A stretch of 64,000 bases of DNA from Mytilus trossulus (GCF_036588685.1 NC_086379.1:20321862-20385861), one strand, 5' to 3'; counted from the first letter of the stretch, positions 36,101 through 47,788 are shown. The notes: generated from the letters alone by a model not told the origin. Made by a program: numbers and translations.

Positions 36101-39100
36101 AAGTCTTAAAAATTGTTTAGGTTATACACAATGCTATTTCCCGTTTATCAGACAAATAGCAGCATGATCCAGCATGTATAAGTTACAGGCAAACTTGGAG
36201 ACGGTTAACTTTTGGAATTATTTAAACGTTCCCTTTTGGGTATATTATTTCTATTTTAATATCGAATAGTAAGCTTTATAATTTTCATATAGTATTCCTC
36301 ATACAGGAAATTAGAAACAACACTTCATTCAAATTGAGGTTAAATATTAATCGTCTTAAAGATAATCAACCGTAATGCTAAATGTCTTCAACGAATAGTA
36401 TGATCCTATTTTTACGTTATCGATAGAACATGAATTTTGATATACATTTGTATATGCAATTTAGGAAATTTGTGAGTGCGCGCTTAACGCAGCGCTGGTT
36501 TATATCATTACAATGTTATTCAATCAGAAATGTTTTATTTTCAGACCTCTCGACTACTGCAAGGAGTTTAACGACCTCGACTCCCGCTAGTGTTTTGCAA
36601 GGTAGATAGTACTAAGTACTTATACTAAAGCAAAAGTAATACAGTTAACTAGTGTTGTGTCGAAGTCGGTTGACTCGTTTTGTTCGGATGAGTTGAAGTT
36701 TTCCGTGGTCCCGACCTTTGTTCCATACAAATCTATGTAGTATAACTTCTGATGAGTCGAAACTGGATGAGTCAAAATCAACATGTATCGATGAAAGAGA
36801 GGATAATAAAATAATCAGGAATCTGAACCTTTAGGTAAACGGAAAACACTATTGATTCTAGAACAGTGTTAATACCTGCAATTTGTTGACGGCTTTTGTT
36901 TGTCGGCAGTGGCATAAAAACAATTGTTTTTATTGTAGAATCACCATCAATACATGATTACAGTACTGTCTCATATAATACGGCGGAAACATTTGGTAAG
37001 TATGAAAAAGCTTTACGTTGTAGATGAAATCATTAAAGATACTTTGATATAAATTTTGACCGGCAGACGCGAGGTTTGTCGACAAAAGACGTTATCGATA
37101 AAACATGCATTTTGATATATATGCAATTTAAGAAATTTGTAAGCAAGCACTAACGCAGCGCTGGTTTATATTGTTACAATGTTATTCAATCTGAAATGTA
37201 TTATTTGCAGACATCTCGACTACTGCAAGAAGTTTAACGACCTCAACTCCCGCGAGTTTTTCGCACGATAGATTGTACAAAGTAATAATACTAAAAAAAA
37301 GTTAATACAGTTAACTCTTGTGGTGTCGAAGTTGGTTGACTCGTTTTTTTCGGATGAGTTGAAGTTTGTCGTTGTCCCGACCTTTGTTCCATACAAATGT
37401 ATGTAGTATAACTCCTGATGAGTCTAACTTGGATGAGTCAAAATAAACATTCATCGATGAAAGAGAGGATAAAAAAATAAACAGGAATCTAAATTTCAGG
37501 TAAACTGAAAACAATATTGAATCTAGAACAGTCTTTAGACATTTAATTTTTGACGGTTTTTTGTTTGTCGGCAATGGCATAAAAAACAATTATATTTATT
37601 GTAGAAATACAATCAATACATGATAACAGTACTGTCCCATATAATACGGAGGAAACATTTGGTAAGTAAAAAATAGCTTGACGTTGTAGATAAAATCATT
37701 ATAGATACCTTGATATAAGTTTTAAAAGGCAGGCTCGAGCTTTGTCGACAAAAGACGTGTTTTTAGTAACATAGGGAGCATACTATGTTGCTCTGTACTT
37801 ATTCATCACATTATTGTGTTAGGGAACTGTGGTTAATTTCTGTATTTTTGTCTTTTATGTTTGCTAATATACTTTGTTTATATGGTTTTTGTGCTATATT
37901 GGTACATGTATGTTTGTTCTCGAGTGATTAAGATTGTGTCATAGCGTTGACTGCTTTACCCTTGTTTTGCATTTTTGCCTTTTGTTTCAGTTTACTTTGT
38001 TCACGCATCAGTCCCAATATAATGAATTTTGATACAGGTGTCATACAAGTGAGAGGTTTGGCTGGCTGTAAGGGCAGGTGCGACCCACCATTTTCTAAAA
38101 TGCCTGTACCAAGTCAGGAATATGAAAGCTGTTATTCATTCGTTTGATCTGTTTGAGTTTTTGATTTTGCCATTTGTATTCCTCCGAGTTTATTATGTTT
38201 GTAATTGTACTTGTTATTATAATTAGTTTTTCGAATATATAACAGACATTCACCTTCATCTAGATAAAACTGTGAAAATCATATTTGTTGTTACAAAAAC
38301 ATAATTTAATGTCGCCCGATGTCAGTTTCATTTTAATACATTGGAAATTGTTATTCTTCTCAAAATTAAAATTGAAAATGGAAATGGGAAATATATCAAA
38401 GAGACAACAACCTGGCTAAAACCAGACAACAGTCAAAGACCAACAATTGGATTTCAACGCAGCGAGAAAATCCGGCACCCGGAGGTGGTCCTCAGCTGGC
38501 CTCTGAATAGCTATTTAGTTACAATAGACGTTTCACTGATCTCAAAAACATAAACATGAACTAAAATTAAACAACAAGACTAACAAAGGCTATCAGCTCC
38601 TGTCATGGGACAATCGAAAAAATGCGGTTGGGTAAACATGTTTTGTGAGATTGTATATTATAATTCGATAAAAAGATTGACAAATAAAACTGTACTGAGT
38701 TCGTGAATCAGAAACATGTTGCCTTTAACCGTAACTGTCATATTAAAAAAGGTAAATATCTAACTCGTCTTAGTCATTTGTATGATACAAATAGTGCAAT
38801 CAAGCAGTTGTAAGGTATCGACATTGCCACACGCGTGGACTGGACATATTCGATTTCCGCATACGCCCTTTACAATATCGATAGAACATGCATTTTCGCA
38901 CAGTAGACAAAGTACTAATAGTCTAGCAAAGATAATGCAGTTAACTCTTTTTGTTTCGAAGTCGCTTGACTATAACTTTCGTATGAGTCGAAATTTTCCG
39001 TGGTCTCGAGCTTAGTTCGATACAAATGTATGTTTTATGACTCCTGATGAGTCAAAATTGGATGAGTCGAAATGCACATGTTTCGTTGAAATCAAATAAT

Positions 39101-42100
39101 TACAAATCTGAACTTTATGTAAACAAAAATAAATGAATATAGAACAGTCTCACGACATTGAATTTAAGACGGTTGTTTTGTTTTTGTCGGATGTGGAATA
39201 AATCAATGTATTTATTGTAGAATTACCATTCTAACATGACGTCCTTCAAACTTTTTGAGTGCACACCCGTGGTAAAATATGAATATATTGCATTGGCTGT
39301 TCCGATCGTACTCCCACGTCATATGTTTTTTTATGAATGAAGTACCCGACGTCATAGAATGATGACGTTATAATTTAAGCATTTTACGGGAACATACACG
39401 CTTCTGATACCGAAAATCATCACAACAAGGAAACGTCAACAAACGATGCTTAAATGTGGTATAAGCCCATTTTTTTTTATACATAGAAGACATATAAATT
39501 AATTATCATTAAAATAAATTCATCCAAATCTATCTAAATAAGTTTTGTGAATAGTTTGAGCATGACACTATTTCTGTTTGCTCCGTTCTTTTACGCCAAT
39601 CTAAAAGTGCGTTAATTTATGAGAACGGCAAATAATGGCCTCCACATAGAGCGCTTCGATCCAAAACAGTTGCCGTATTTGTCCTATTAGAATCGAAATA
39701 ATTCATGGGGGCTTGAATATATCTAGATTTTACCACGGGTTGTCCCTTTATGCCGATATTTTACATAAAGGGCCAACCCGTGGTAAAATAACGATATATT
39801 CAAGCCCCCGTGAATTATTTCTTAATCAAGACATGATAACAGTACTGTCCAATATAATACGGAGGAAACATTTGGTAAGTATGAAATACATGTAGCTTTT
39901 CATTGAGATGAAATTATCAGAGATACCTAAATTAAAATGCGGACGTGTTTTTAGTAACATGGGCAACATAATACAATTTACTGTAACCCGATGTCAGTAT
40001 TAAACGTAATACATTTTCGTTTTTTACAGACATGACAGGTGTAGCGGTGGCCATTGTTACTTGTGGTGGATTGGTCGTCTGTCTAATCATTGCGGGTATA
40101 TGCGTATTTAAACGGTAAATGCAATATTTAATATAAAAGTAAACCTGGTCTGTTATTAATTCAATCTTTTTTTTCTTACAGTGCCTTCAGTATCTTACGA
40201 TAATCAACGTTAAGGGCAATTGACTCTAAAAGAATTCCAAAAAATACCTGTTGAAACAAAAATTCTAACATATTGTATCGCACGTGAAGAAATAGTGAAT
40301 TTTGTTATGTTTGAACGATACATTTTGAAGGCAATATTGTTGTGGACATACATTTGAATATAAACATTACAATTTTTTAAAGTCTTGCCGTTTAATCAAT
40401 CACCAATGCTGTGAAATTAAAAATGAAGATAAAATAAACTGAAACAGTTTACACCTGTCGAATACAGACATGGTTAACTTGTCATTACAATACATAATGT
40501 CACAGTTCATGATATCTGCAAGTCTTCACAAGAGTTACAATTTTCAAACATTGAAAAACCCATAATAAGATACCGTATAGCGGGTTATTTTCGCGGGGGT
40601 AAAATTTCGCGATTTTCATTGAATGAGGTATACGAAATATTTTGGCGGTTATTATTTTGGCGGATTCAACATTTTTAACATTACCTTTGCATGTACACTT
40701 TTAAATTGGTGGAATTTATTTTGGCGATTTTGTTTTATCCGCGAAAATAAGCGAAAATTTACACCCCGCGAAAATATCCCGGTATACGGTAAAACATTCA
40801 TTGCGTAGTTTCATGAAATGTAACAGATACACCACATCCATTTTGTATATAAATATGTGGTTGGCTGAAATAAACAATGTTTTAAAAGGCTATATCGTCA
40901 TATTTTTTGTCAGAAAACGACACTTAGACTGTTAATCTTTTGTTTTATAAAATCGACAAATTGCATAATGATAGTTATTTTTTTCATGAATATAATCATG
41001 GAAAATAGCCGAACAATTCGAAAGTAGTTATTAGCTCTTCAAATAATATATCTAACCCACGAACAAATGATTATCACTATGTGTAGCAGGCCAGACGTGT
41101 CATCTAGCCACGTAATTCAACTATCCGCTAGTAAGATGTTCGTTCTTACACGAAAAGTTTACAACTATTCAAAACGTAAATCGAATATATAAGCAAATTT
41201 GTATATTCAGCTGCAGAATTCAATTAACCGTTACGGAATATTTATATCAATAATAGTTATAAATATGATCCAAATTACACATCCGCAATCCTATCCTTTT
41301 TCTTGATTGTCTATTGTCTTGGTATACGATTGATCAATAACAAAAGCATTTGCAATTGCAATAGTCACCTGCGGAACAGGATCTGTTTATCCTTCCTTGG
41401 AACGTTATCACAAATTTCGATAAGTTAGAATTGCTTACATCTTTGTAATCTGCGTAATATTTTATAGAATTATACGTCTTCTTGTAACTTTTACCATGCA
41501 GTGTTGTTGTGATTTCTTCCACTTGTTAGGTATGATATTTCTTTTTTATATCTTCTGCCGGTTGTTGTAAAGTCATATGTCGTCATTACCAAAAATATGA
41601 AGCCTTTTTACAGCGTATAAACAAACAAATAAATTAATTTATTGTTTCTCATTTATTTTCAGAAAAACAGAGAAACAAAGAATACTCAACATTAATAAAA
41701 CAAGTAACACAACAGGCAGTATGAATATCAATAAAACAAAAGAAGTAAAGAGTCCATCACAAAGAGATGTTTCATTGGTTGTTCATGAATATATAGACAT
41801 CGATTTGAGTAAAGAAACTTCATGTTCTTATGAAAAGAAACATAAGGAAAACATATTTGAATATGAACTAGAAAAGCCTCTAACGTTTGATACTGGTGGT
41901 GCCTTCCGATACGATGTGGCAAAACCACTGGGAACAGTTGCCAAAGTTGGTCGCTCTAACGACATTAGTGAATTTAATACGCTGAATGATTGTTCGGAGT
42001 ATGATACAACTAAAATGAAAGATTCCACAACATATAACGGTTACAAAGAGACAGAAAACATTGCTGTTTATAGTCGAACACTTGACGGTGTATATGATGT

Positions 42101-42173
42101 TGGAAGCAGCGGTAAACGAAATGTTACAAGCGATAATACATATGAGCATTGCGCCATTCAAGACAAACAGTGA
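30179..42173 (+). CDS. MAM-domain single-pass receptor with Tyr-rich tail
   Basis: Exons are 30179-30239, 31093-31209, 33887-34237, 36545-36601, 36939-36995, 37605-37661, 40030-40114 and 41663-42173. The sum is 1296 nt, giving 431 residues. Junctions are phase 1 up to the transmembrane exon, which ends in phase 2. Exon 1 is a signal peptide (MLWSFIINLGISTMIIVTKA). Exons 2-3 form one MAM domain with its four cysteines (CSFEQDFCNW, SDHT-like FTDHTTGSGYY, SKCIFFWYNM, IFDDYIGLDDI, EGSC). Three 19-residue Ser/Thr-rich exons make the stalk. Exon 7 is the membrane span (VAVAIVTCGGLVVCLIIAG). The last exon is a 170-residue cytoplasmic tail with many Tyr. MAM domains mediate adhesion or ligand binding. 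The tail suggests tyrosine phosphorylation signalling, which is inference. Introns hold repeats. The exon 1 donor (GTTAGT) is weak, and the number of stalk exons used is uncertain. Confidence 0.72.
31093..31209 (+). CDS. MAM domain, first half-exon
   Basis: A phase-1 exon starting SYACSFEQDFCNWLPG and ending PFTDHTT with donor GTAATG. An in-frame TGA just upstream of the acceptor shows it must be spliced. Confidence 0.8.
32181..32240 (+). repeat. Family C repeat fragment
   Basis: TAAAATTGAGAATGGAAATG, GTATCAAAGAGACAACAATC. It lies in intron 2 of the MAM receptor. Confidence 0.7.
33204..33344. mobile_element. Hairpin MITE with 6-bp TAATTG duplication
   Basis: The 141-bp element has inverted arms of about 42 bp (ATGCAAGCTATACTTTATTG at the left, its complement ending GCTTGCAT at the right). 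It is flanked by TAATTG at 33198-33203 and 33345-33350. It lies in intron 2 of the MAM receptor. The short minus-strand frame over it is not a gene. Confidence 0.75.
33887..34237 (+). CDS. MAM domain, second exon
   Basis: 351 nt, phase 1-1, starting GSGYYIVIDWTGG. The core is KCIFFWYNMESVGSDGSILE and VDLPGTGPYRIVFRGTV, ending LDDINTFEGSCS. The donor is GTAAGT. The match to the MAM consensus is strong. Confidence 0.85.
34883..35500 (+). repeat. Family C repeat, longest copy
   Basis: It begins TAAAATTGAGAATGGAAATG, passes GCACCCGGAGGCGTCCTTCA, GGGACAGGCGCAAAAATGCG and GATGTCAGAAGATGTAACC, and ends near AACATAATCCGTGTCATGCC. The first 180 bp are shared with 9318-9512 (inverted), and about 280 bp with 38368-38645. 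It is non-coding and lies in intron 3 of the MAM receptor. Confidence 0.75.
35579..35754 (+). CDS. Candidate alternative terminal exon of the MAM receptor
   Basis: An acceptor TGTTTAATTTCAG opens a phase-1 frame, the same phase as the MAM exon donor. It runs 58 residues (DENISEYRFFRKHCFDMTEN ... NNECHEKKKTRLRTI) to TGA at 35752-35754, with no internal donor. If used it would replace the stalk, membrane span and tail, giving a secreted MAM protein. No AATAAA was seen close by, so support is limited. Confidence 0.3.
36545..36995 (+). CDS. Stalk mini-exon pair, copy 1
   Basis: Exon a (36545-36601) encodes DLSTTARSLTTSTPASVLQ and exon b (36939-36995) encodes ESPSIHDYSTVSYNTAETF. Each is 57 nt, phase 1-1, with GTAGAT and GTAAGT donors. 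The Thr/Ser content suggests an O-glycosylated stalk. Confidence 0.65.
37211..37661 (+). CDS. Stalk mini-exon pair, copy 2 (first exon has lost its donor)
   Basis: This pair sits exactly 666 bp downstream of copy 1 for both exons. Exon a' (37211-37267) is open, but the donor GT is GA (CACGATAGA), so it is probably skipped. Exon b' (37605-37661) is open with GTAAGT and was included in the gene model. Confidence 0.6.
37775..38300 (+). repeat. Dispersed repeat, retroelement-tail-like
   Basis: AATTTTGATACAGGTGTCAT, AGTGAGAGGTTTGGCTGGC, AAAATGCCTGTACCAAGTCA and ATTCATTCGTTTGATCTG resemble a widespread bivalve repeat tail known to me. Class uncertain. It separates stalk copies 2 and 3. Confidence 0.5.
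38368..38645 (+). repeat. Family C repeat, diverged copy
   Basis: AAAATTGAAAATGGAAATGG, GGCACCCGGAGGTGGTCCTC and GTAAACATGTTTTGTGAGA. Confidence 0.7.
39221..39874 (+). pseudogene. Stalk mini-exon b'', copy 3, split by an insertion
   Basis: The 57-nt exon is recovered exactly as 39221-39239 plus 39837-39874 once a 591-bp insert and one copy of ACATGA are removed. It also carries an in-frame TAA (after ELPF). The partner exon a has been deleted: the flanking sequence passes from CATGCATTTT directly to CGCACAGTAG near 38893. Confidence 0.7.
39240..39830. mobile_element. 591-bp insertion with ACATGA duplication and internal fold-back
   Basis: It is flanked by ACATGA (39234-39239 and 39831-39836) inside a duplicated stalk exon. 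The right part is a near-perfect hairpin with arms of about 57 bp (around 39695-39751 and 39769-39823) containing TTTTACCACGGGTTG and its complement. A further CCCGTGGTAAAAT copy lies near the left end (39266). Confidence 0.7.
40030..40114 (+). CDS. Transmembrane exon of the MAM receptor
   Basis: The acceptor is TTTTTTACAG. The exon encodes DMTGVAVAIVTCGGLVVCLI and then IAGICVFKR: a hydrophobic span of about 24 residues followed by basic stop-transfer residues. It is phase 1 to 2, with donor GTAAAT. Confidence 0.75.
40571..40791. mobile_element. MITE with TACCGTATA ends
   Basis: The left end TACCGTATAGCGGGTTATTT and the right end complement (TACCGTATACCGGGATATTT) form arms of about 45 bp rich in TTTTCGCGGGG. 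The terminal TA may be the TA target duplication of Tc1/mariner-type elements. It lies in the last intron of the MAM receptor. Confidence 0.75.
41663..42173 (+). CDS. Cytoplasmic tail exon of the MAM receptor
   Basis: It joins phase 2 (R|KTEKQR) and runs 170 residues to TGA. There are at least ten Tyr in acidic or polar context, for example VHEYIDIDLS, FEYELEKPL, SEYDTTK, VYSRTLDGVYDVGS and NTYEHC. The last 40 residues align with the tail of the gene at 48.9-62.6 kb. No enzymatic domain. Docking sites for SH2 or PTB proteins are plausible, but no canonical ITIM or NPxY was found. Confidence 0.75.
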
Positions 42174-42513
42174 TAACAATAAGCAAATATATGTTAAGTT
42201 ATGTGTCAAAAATCTCAAAACCAATGGCAGTCAAACACAAATGCGTCTTCGTGCTGTTTCTGGACATTGAAACTGACGTTATTGATTTTATAAATGTATA
42301 ATAACTGAACAAAGGACAAAAAGAGACATAACATAATTTATTTTGTAGATAACTTAAACTTTTAAAATGCAATACCAATTTACTGTTCAGAATACATTTT
42401 ACCCTACACGTATAAGGAATGCAGTTTAATAGATAAATAACAGTAGTCAGACACAGTAAATTTACTTTGATACTTTATAAGACACAATGTTTTTACAGTA
42501 CTGTTAATAATAT

Positions 42514-42625
42514 TATATATATATATATATATAGGAAGATGTGAAGTGAGTGCCAATGAGACAACTCTCCATCCAAATAACAATTTAAAAAAATGTAAAC
42601 CATTAAAGGTCAATGTACGGCCTTA
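42514..42625 (-). repeat. (AT)n followed by a family A fragment
   Basis: About ten AT units at 42514-42533, then GGAAGATGTGAAGTGAGTGC to GTCAATGTACGGCC. AATAAA at 42642 is the nearest poly(A)-like signal seen downstream of the MAM receptor stop. Confidence 0.65.
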
Positions 42626-45392
42626 AAATATTGTATATGGAAATAAACAGATGTAGTTTGATTGCAAATGAGGCAGCTAGTTCTAGGGTTCAAATTGAAA
42701 AGACATTATAAATTATAGGACATTATACGGCCTTCAAAATGAGAGAAAAAACATAAATTGTAGTAGACAATTAAATTTATAAACATGACTCGTTTTGTAT
42801 GTTTGTGTTTGTTATGATGTTGGTACAAATTTCATTTTGCTATACATGATAAAAAGAATACATGCGTAGACTGATAATCAAGACTAAAATAGGGACTTGT
42901 GGCTCATTTGAAAATAATCGGATTAAAATTAAAAAAAAAAAATAGAAACCGATATCAAAAATGGCAAAAACGGTAGTGGTTTCTTATCCCAATAATACGT
43001 AAAACCACAATGTCAATCGGTGTATGTTGTACGCAACAATGTTCCATGTCTTTCATATCGTCTTTTTTCTCCAATATTTGTAAATCTTGACAACAATATT
43101 GCTTCTGTTATTCACAAGGCATTGCACAAATGGTAAACTTTTTAACCGTGATATTTCTCGGTTACTGATCATGATATTGAATATTTTGAACAGACAATTT
43201 TATTTTGACCACATTTGTATACTGACCTTTAATGTATCCTTTCGATAGGATTCTCTTTACGATTTTATCTTGGTATCTCACATTAACATATCATTCTTGA
43301 CCACCATTATTTATTCTTTCAGTATCATTTTTGTCGATATACATGTATCGAATGACATCTGTGTTTGAACATTTTTCCGTAGATAAATGTTTTTTAATAG
43401 AACAACTGGTGAACAAAGATACACTCGTTACTAACTGATCAAGCGGAATGAGAGGAAGATACAATTAAATCCGAGAGAATTGCAAATGTTATTAAATATC
43501 TAGACTAGACACATCAATCCATATTTGTTCATATTCAACTCTAGGAAAATGTGATAGAAAATGTTTTGTCTCTGTATATCCGATTGATTATCAGGGATGA
43601 ATTTCATAGATAAGCAACACGAATCTCACCCAAAACCACATACGATATCATATACTCCAAGAGGAGTATATAGATCCTACTAGTGACATCCGTTACAAAT
43701 TCAGTGTATGTAAAATGCGGATCCTAAAATACCATTTTCACTGTATATGCCATGCATTTCTGATGTAGAATGGTAAATAAACAGACGAAAATATTATGAT
43801 ATTTGAAGAAAATGAAGAAAAACAGTTCACATTTTAATGTTCAGTAATAAATAATACAAGTTAGACAAAGTAAGAGATGGCAAAGGATTTTTATCGAGCC
43901 GAAAGCTATCCATACGTGAAATATATACCGAAATAGGTGAATATTTATGACGTTTTACGAACAAATCGTGCAGGTGATTAAAAACTAGCAGGAAAGATGT
44001 GGTTGAAGAAAAATCTTCATTTCAACACAATTATTAATGTTGTATAACGTAGAGTAGCTTTTGTTATTCAGTTTGTCCATATAATATTGAATTCCACTAT
44101 GATACTATCTTTATGCAAGTCAAGTTTACTGTTGAACAATGATACTTTACTTTCATTTTCACTGTAGAGCGATTCATTAGTATTGTTTATGCGGTGCATT
44201 TTCACTGTATGAATTATATTCATTTTTATGCAATAAATTCCTACATGTGTAATTCAGCCGACTTGCTCAAACAATGATAAAAGTAAGAAAAGGGTAGTAC
44301 TGACTTTGAGATGGGTTTGATTACACAATAAATTAAATTCAATAGAATTAATATTTATTTTAAATATAATATATTGTAGTCATAATATAACAACATGTGG
44401 ATCATTTCAGAGTTGAAAGTGTAACTGTTTTAGATTAAAGAAATATATTTTAAAATGCATGCCAATTTGATAAAATTCATGTTTCTGCAGTAGTAATTAT
44501 ACGCATGTGCAAGCAAATTTTATCATTGGATTTCGAGTATTGGTTTATTTACAAAGCAGAAGAAACATGTCATAGATTATTTTTATTCAAAGTACAGTTA
44601 TATTTATACAATACAATGACACTTATTTACTGAATACGTACATCTATCATGTCTTTCGAAAAAGAATGGGATAAAAAGGGATAAAAAACAACAATGCTTT
44701 TTTAATATTTTTTATAAATCACTTCTTGACCAATTTCAACGAGGTTTTGACGTAAGATTTTTGATTTTGGGTCCGGTTTTAAATTGGCTTACAGGGTCTA
44801 AAATAAAACTTGAGGTTTTGTGGTAGGCTGAATCCATACATGATTGTGTTTATTATTTTTTTGGTCCATTTAACAAGTTTGTGGGGTCCTTACTGTCAAG
44901 AAATAAATTATTTTGAATTTCAACAACAATTAAATATTTCGGGTACTTTGGCATTCTGAATCTCACCGTGTTTTTAATTTTGGGATTATGGTATATTGGA
45001 CCAAGTTATAGAAATGGTCCACATTGAGGTCCAAAGGATCTGATATTCAACATTTTCTTTATTTCATCAAAAGTGAAATCTAGCTTGAATGTTGCGTACA
45101 TACTTACCCCAAACTGTTCAGGGTTGACCTCTGCGGTAGTATCAAGGGTGCCCTACAACACGTACATCACGTACCAATGCAACTTTATCCGTTTATATTT
45201 TTCACAGAAAAAGTCTGCCCTACACATGTAAAACATGACTTGCATTTCATGTTTTGATGACTTTGGATTTTATGTCACATGTCGTTTCATTTTATACAGT
45301 AAAGAACATGCAAGCAATAATCGAGCTAATTTACCTTTCCTTCAGAGTATGCATATTGGAGATTTGGGGTTCTACGATACGGGAGGCAAGTC
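42626..45392. other. Intergenic, no gene recognised
   Basis: AT-rich throughout. The stretch near 44700-45060 (GGTCCGGTTTTAAATTGGC, TGGTCCACATTGAGGTCC) has the feel of a decayed dispersed repeat, but there is no second copy in the window. Confidence 0.35.
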
Positions 45393-45536
45393 ATGATGAA
45401 CCACAGAACTAAAGTTAAGAAGAAGAGGTCTTCATACCAATGCACTAATTGTCCTTTCAAGAACAAATGGGTAGCTAGTTTGCACAGGTATAGGAAGATC
45501 TACACTAATGAGTTACGCAAAAATGACCAGTGTTAA
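45393..45536 (+). pseudogene. Zinc-finger-like coding fragment
   Basis: A 47-codon frame contains YQCTNCPFKNKWVASLHRY, which follows the first half of a C2H2 finger (CxxC, aromatic, Leu, His). The second zinc-binding His is missing (Y/T instead). The frame stops at 45536. It is probably a scrap of a larger zinc-finger gene or chance similarity. Confidence 0.25.
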
Positions 45537-45623
45537 TTAAAATTTTAAGACTTCTCAATGAGCATGAAAACTAATAGCATGGAGAAGGCCTGATTTGTAC
45601 TCATTGGTCCAAACAAAACTGGG

Positions 45624-45762
45624 CAGTGGCGGATCTAGAACGTTTTGTAAGGCTCGATGGATGACCTTAAAAGGGGACGGGGGTGCTCCAGTTACGCTTC
45701 AGTGATTCTCTCTATATATAATCAACCAGTTTTGCCAGGCACCACTGGATACGCCTATGCTG
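45624..45762 (+). repeat. Family E repeat, copy 3
   Basis: CAGTGGCGGATCTAGAACG to GGATACGCCTATGC with the internal CAGTGATTCTCTCTATATA. Confidence 0.6.
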
Positions 45763-45854
45763 GCCTTGGTCACCATATGAAGAAAGCAACAGGAACTTTT
45801 AATTGCATTTGAATTGTGAAATGACGTTATATAGGTTTCTGCCACAAGGTAAAT

Positions 45855-47788
45855 CACCGTGCAGAACGCCACATGCGGGGTGTCGGCTATGTTTGACACG
45901 GGGTGGCAATTTTGAAGCGAGAAAAAAGTAACAAGGTAAGTTTAAGCAACAAAATTTCTTTTTGTAAGAACTCTCAGTAGCATATTATGCATTGCACGGA
46001 AGGAACCGCCATATATTCTATTTCCTGAAAGCAGAAGCAGTCGTTTTCAATGCTCAGTTTTCTCAAACACCTCGCCCTAGTTTTCCGTGTTGCAGATTTT
46101 GAGGCTTTATATAAAAATTTCTGTATAAAAAACTACTTTACACAACTACCTTCCGTATTATTTATATAGAATTGTATTCCTCTCATGGACTTCTACCAAA
46201 TACCAGTTTCTTAGTTAAAATTGATTGGTTTTAAAACTATTAGTCATCAAAATATAAAGTGTCGCTCTGGGTGTCATATTTTGCATGTCAAGGGGTAGAG
46301 GCGTGTCATAAAAAAGAGATATTTGCATGTAAATTAGTCTTCATATGATACATTTTTATTTCAAACGCAACTTCTATACTATGACAAAATAAGGGAACTT
46401 AATATTGCCTGTTTGTGGTCTTATAAAACATATGCTTTTGATTTCATTCATAGTACAAAATGGCTCAAAATAGTTAGTTTAAAAGCTGGTAAATGATTTC
46501 TTTTCCTTTTCAGTCACTATCATGGTTAGACATAAATTAAGGCTATGGCTCAATAAACTAAAACCTGGTGGAAAATCACAAAATAGTCCTCAATATAAGC
46601 TCGAAACCTCCACCAGCCAAACTGCATCATACTTCATCACCAGGTTCATCTTAAAAGCACTCGTGCACGCCGCAAAAAACCATCACTTCAAAAATAATTA
46701 GAATGCTCTCTCCAAAGAAATTCTCACTGGCATCTTTTTCATCGAATGACAACACAACTTCAAGTAATCCTGAAGACGATGATACTACAATTATAAATGA
46801 TTTCAAAACAGCGATTAAAAATTGAAAAAAAAAAGTGAATTTGGCTGCTGAATTTCTATCATTTATCCAAATGGTAGAAGAAAATACATTTCCTCTCGAA
46901 AATATTTCGCTACTTTTTTCCTTGAAACAGTCAGATTCATGTCAAATAGAATAACATCTGATTGTTCTGTTCAAAGCCTTTAATTAATTGTATTCCTATG
47001 CAAATTAATCTAAATCATTAATAATTTGATAATAAATCGGATACACCCTTCTTCATTCATACCTTGAAAATTTCACATATCTTTTTTAAGTGCATTTGTC
47101 AATATTTTTGTTATTTAAATGTATAATATAAAACAAATAACATTTCACTTCTATTCATATACAATTATTGTTCTACTTTGAGGCTCTATTTGCTATGTTT
47201 GTCAATAAAAATGCACAATATGGACCAAATGACATAATTAAGTTTGTAATTTGTCATCATAACAGTGTAGGTGTGTTTGAATTAAAAAGTATCAGACAGG
47301 ACCGACTTATAAGACAATGTATTCTTTTTTTTAATGACACGCCTCTACCCCTTGACATGCAAAATCTGACACCCCGAGCGACACTTTATATTTTAATGAA
47401 TAATAGTTTTAAAACCAATTAATTTTAACTAAGGAACTGGTATCTGGTAGAAGTCCATGAGAGGAATACAATTCTATATAAATAATACGGAGGGTAGTTG
47501 TGTAAAGTAGTTTTTTATACAGAAATTTGCATATAAAGCCTCAAAATCTGCAACACGGAAAACTAGGGCGAGGTGTTTGAGAAAACTAAGCACTGAAAAC
47601 GACTGCTCCTGCTTTCAGGAAATAGATTATGTGGCGGTTCCTTCCGTGCAATACATTATATGCTACTGAGAGTTCTTACAATAAGAAATTTTGATGCTTG
47701 AACTTACCTTGCTACTTTTGCGTCGCTTCAAAATTGCCACCCCATGTCAATTATAGCCGACACCCCGCATGTGGCGTTCTACACGGTG
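45855..47788. mobile_element. 1.93-kb element with about 465-bp terminal inverted repeats
   Basis: The left arm (45855 to about 46319) and the right arm (about 47322-47788) are reverse complements with scattered differences, starting CACCGTG(C/T)AGAACGCC. A 5-bp TAAAT lies directly outside both ends (45850-45854, 47789-47793). The centre is about 1 kb and has two short open frames: 46522-46701, starting MVRHKLRLWLNKLKPGG, and another from about 46703, starting MLSPKKFSLASF. No transposase was recognised, so the element is probably non-autonomous. Confidence 0.8.
46522..46701 (+). CDS. Short basic open frame inside the long-TIR element
   Basis: 59 residues beginning MVRHKLRLWLNKLKPGGKSQ. A TTTTCCTTTTCAG acceptor-like sequence precedes it by 11 bp. 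A second frame in a different phase overlaps its end and carries an acidic stretch (SNPEDDDTTI). It may be a remnant of an element-encoded protein. Not recognised. Confidence 0.25.
   Translation: MVRHKLRLWLNKLKPGGKSQNSPQYKLETSTSQTASYFITRFILKALVHAAKNHHFKNN

Noticed and set aside
41880..42224. 114-codon minus-strand frame
   Set aside because: It is a shadow of the tail exon 41663-42173, which has splice and phase support.
47168..47422. 84-codon frame
   Set aside because: It spans the inner edge of the right inverted arm of the 45855-47788 element. No domain or splice support.
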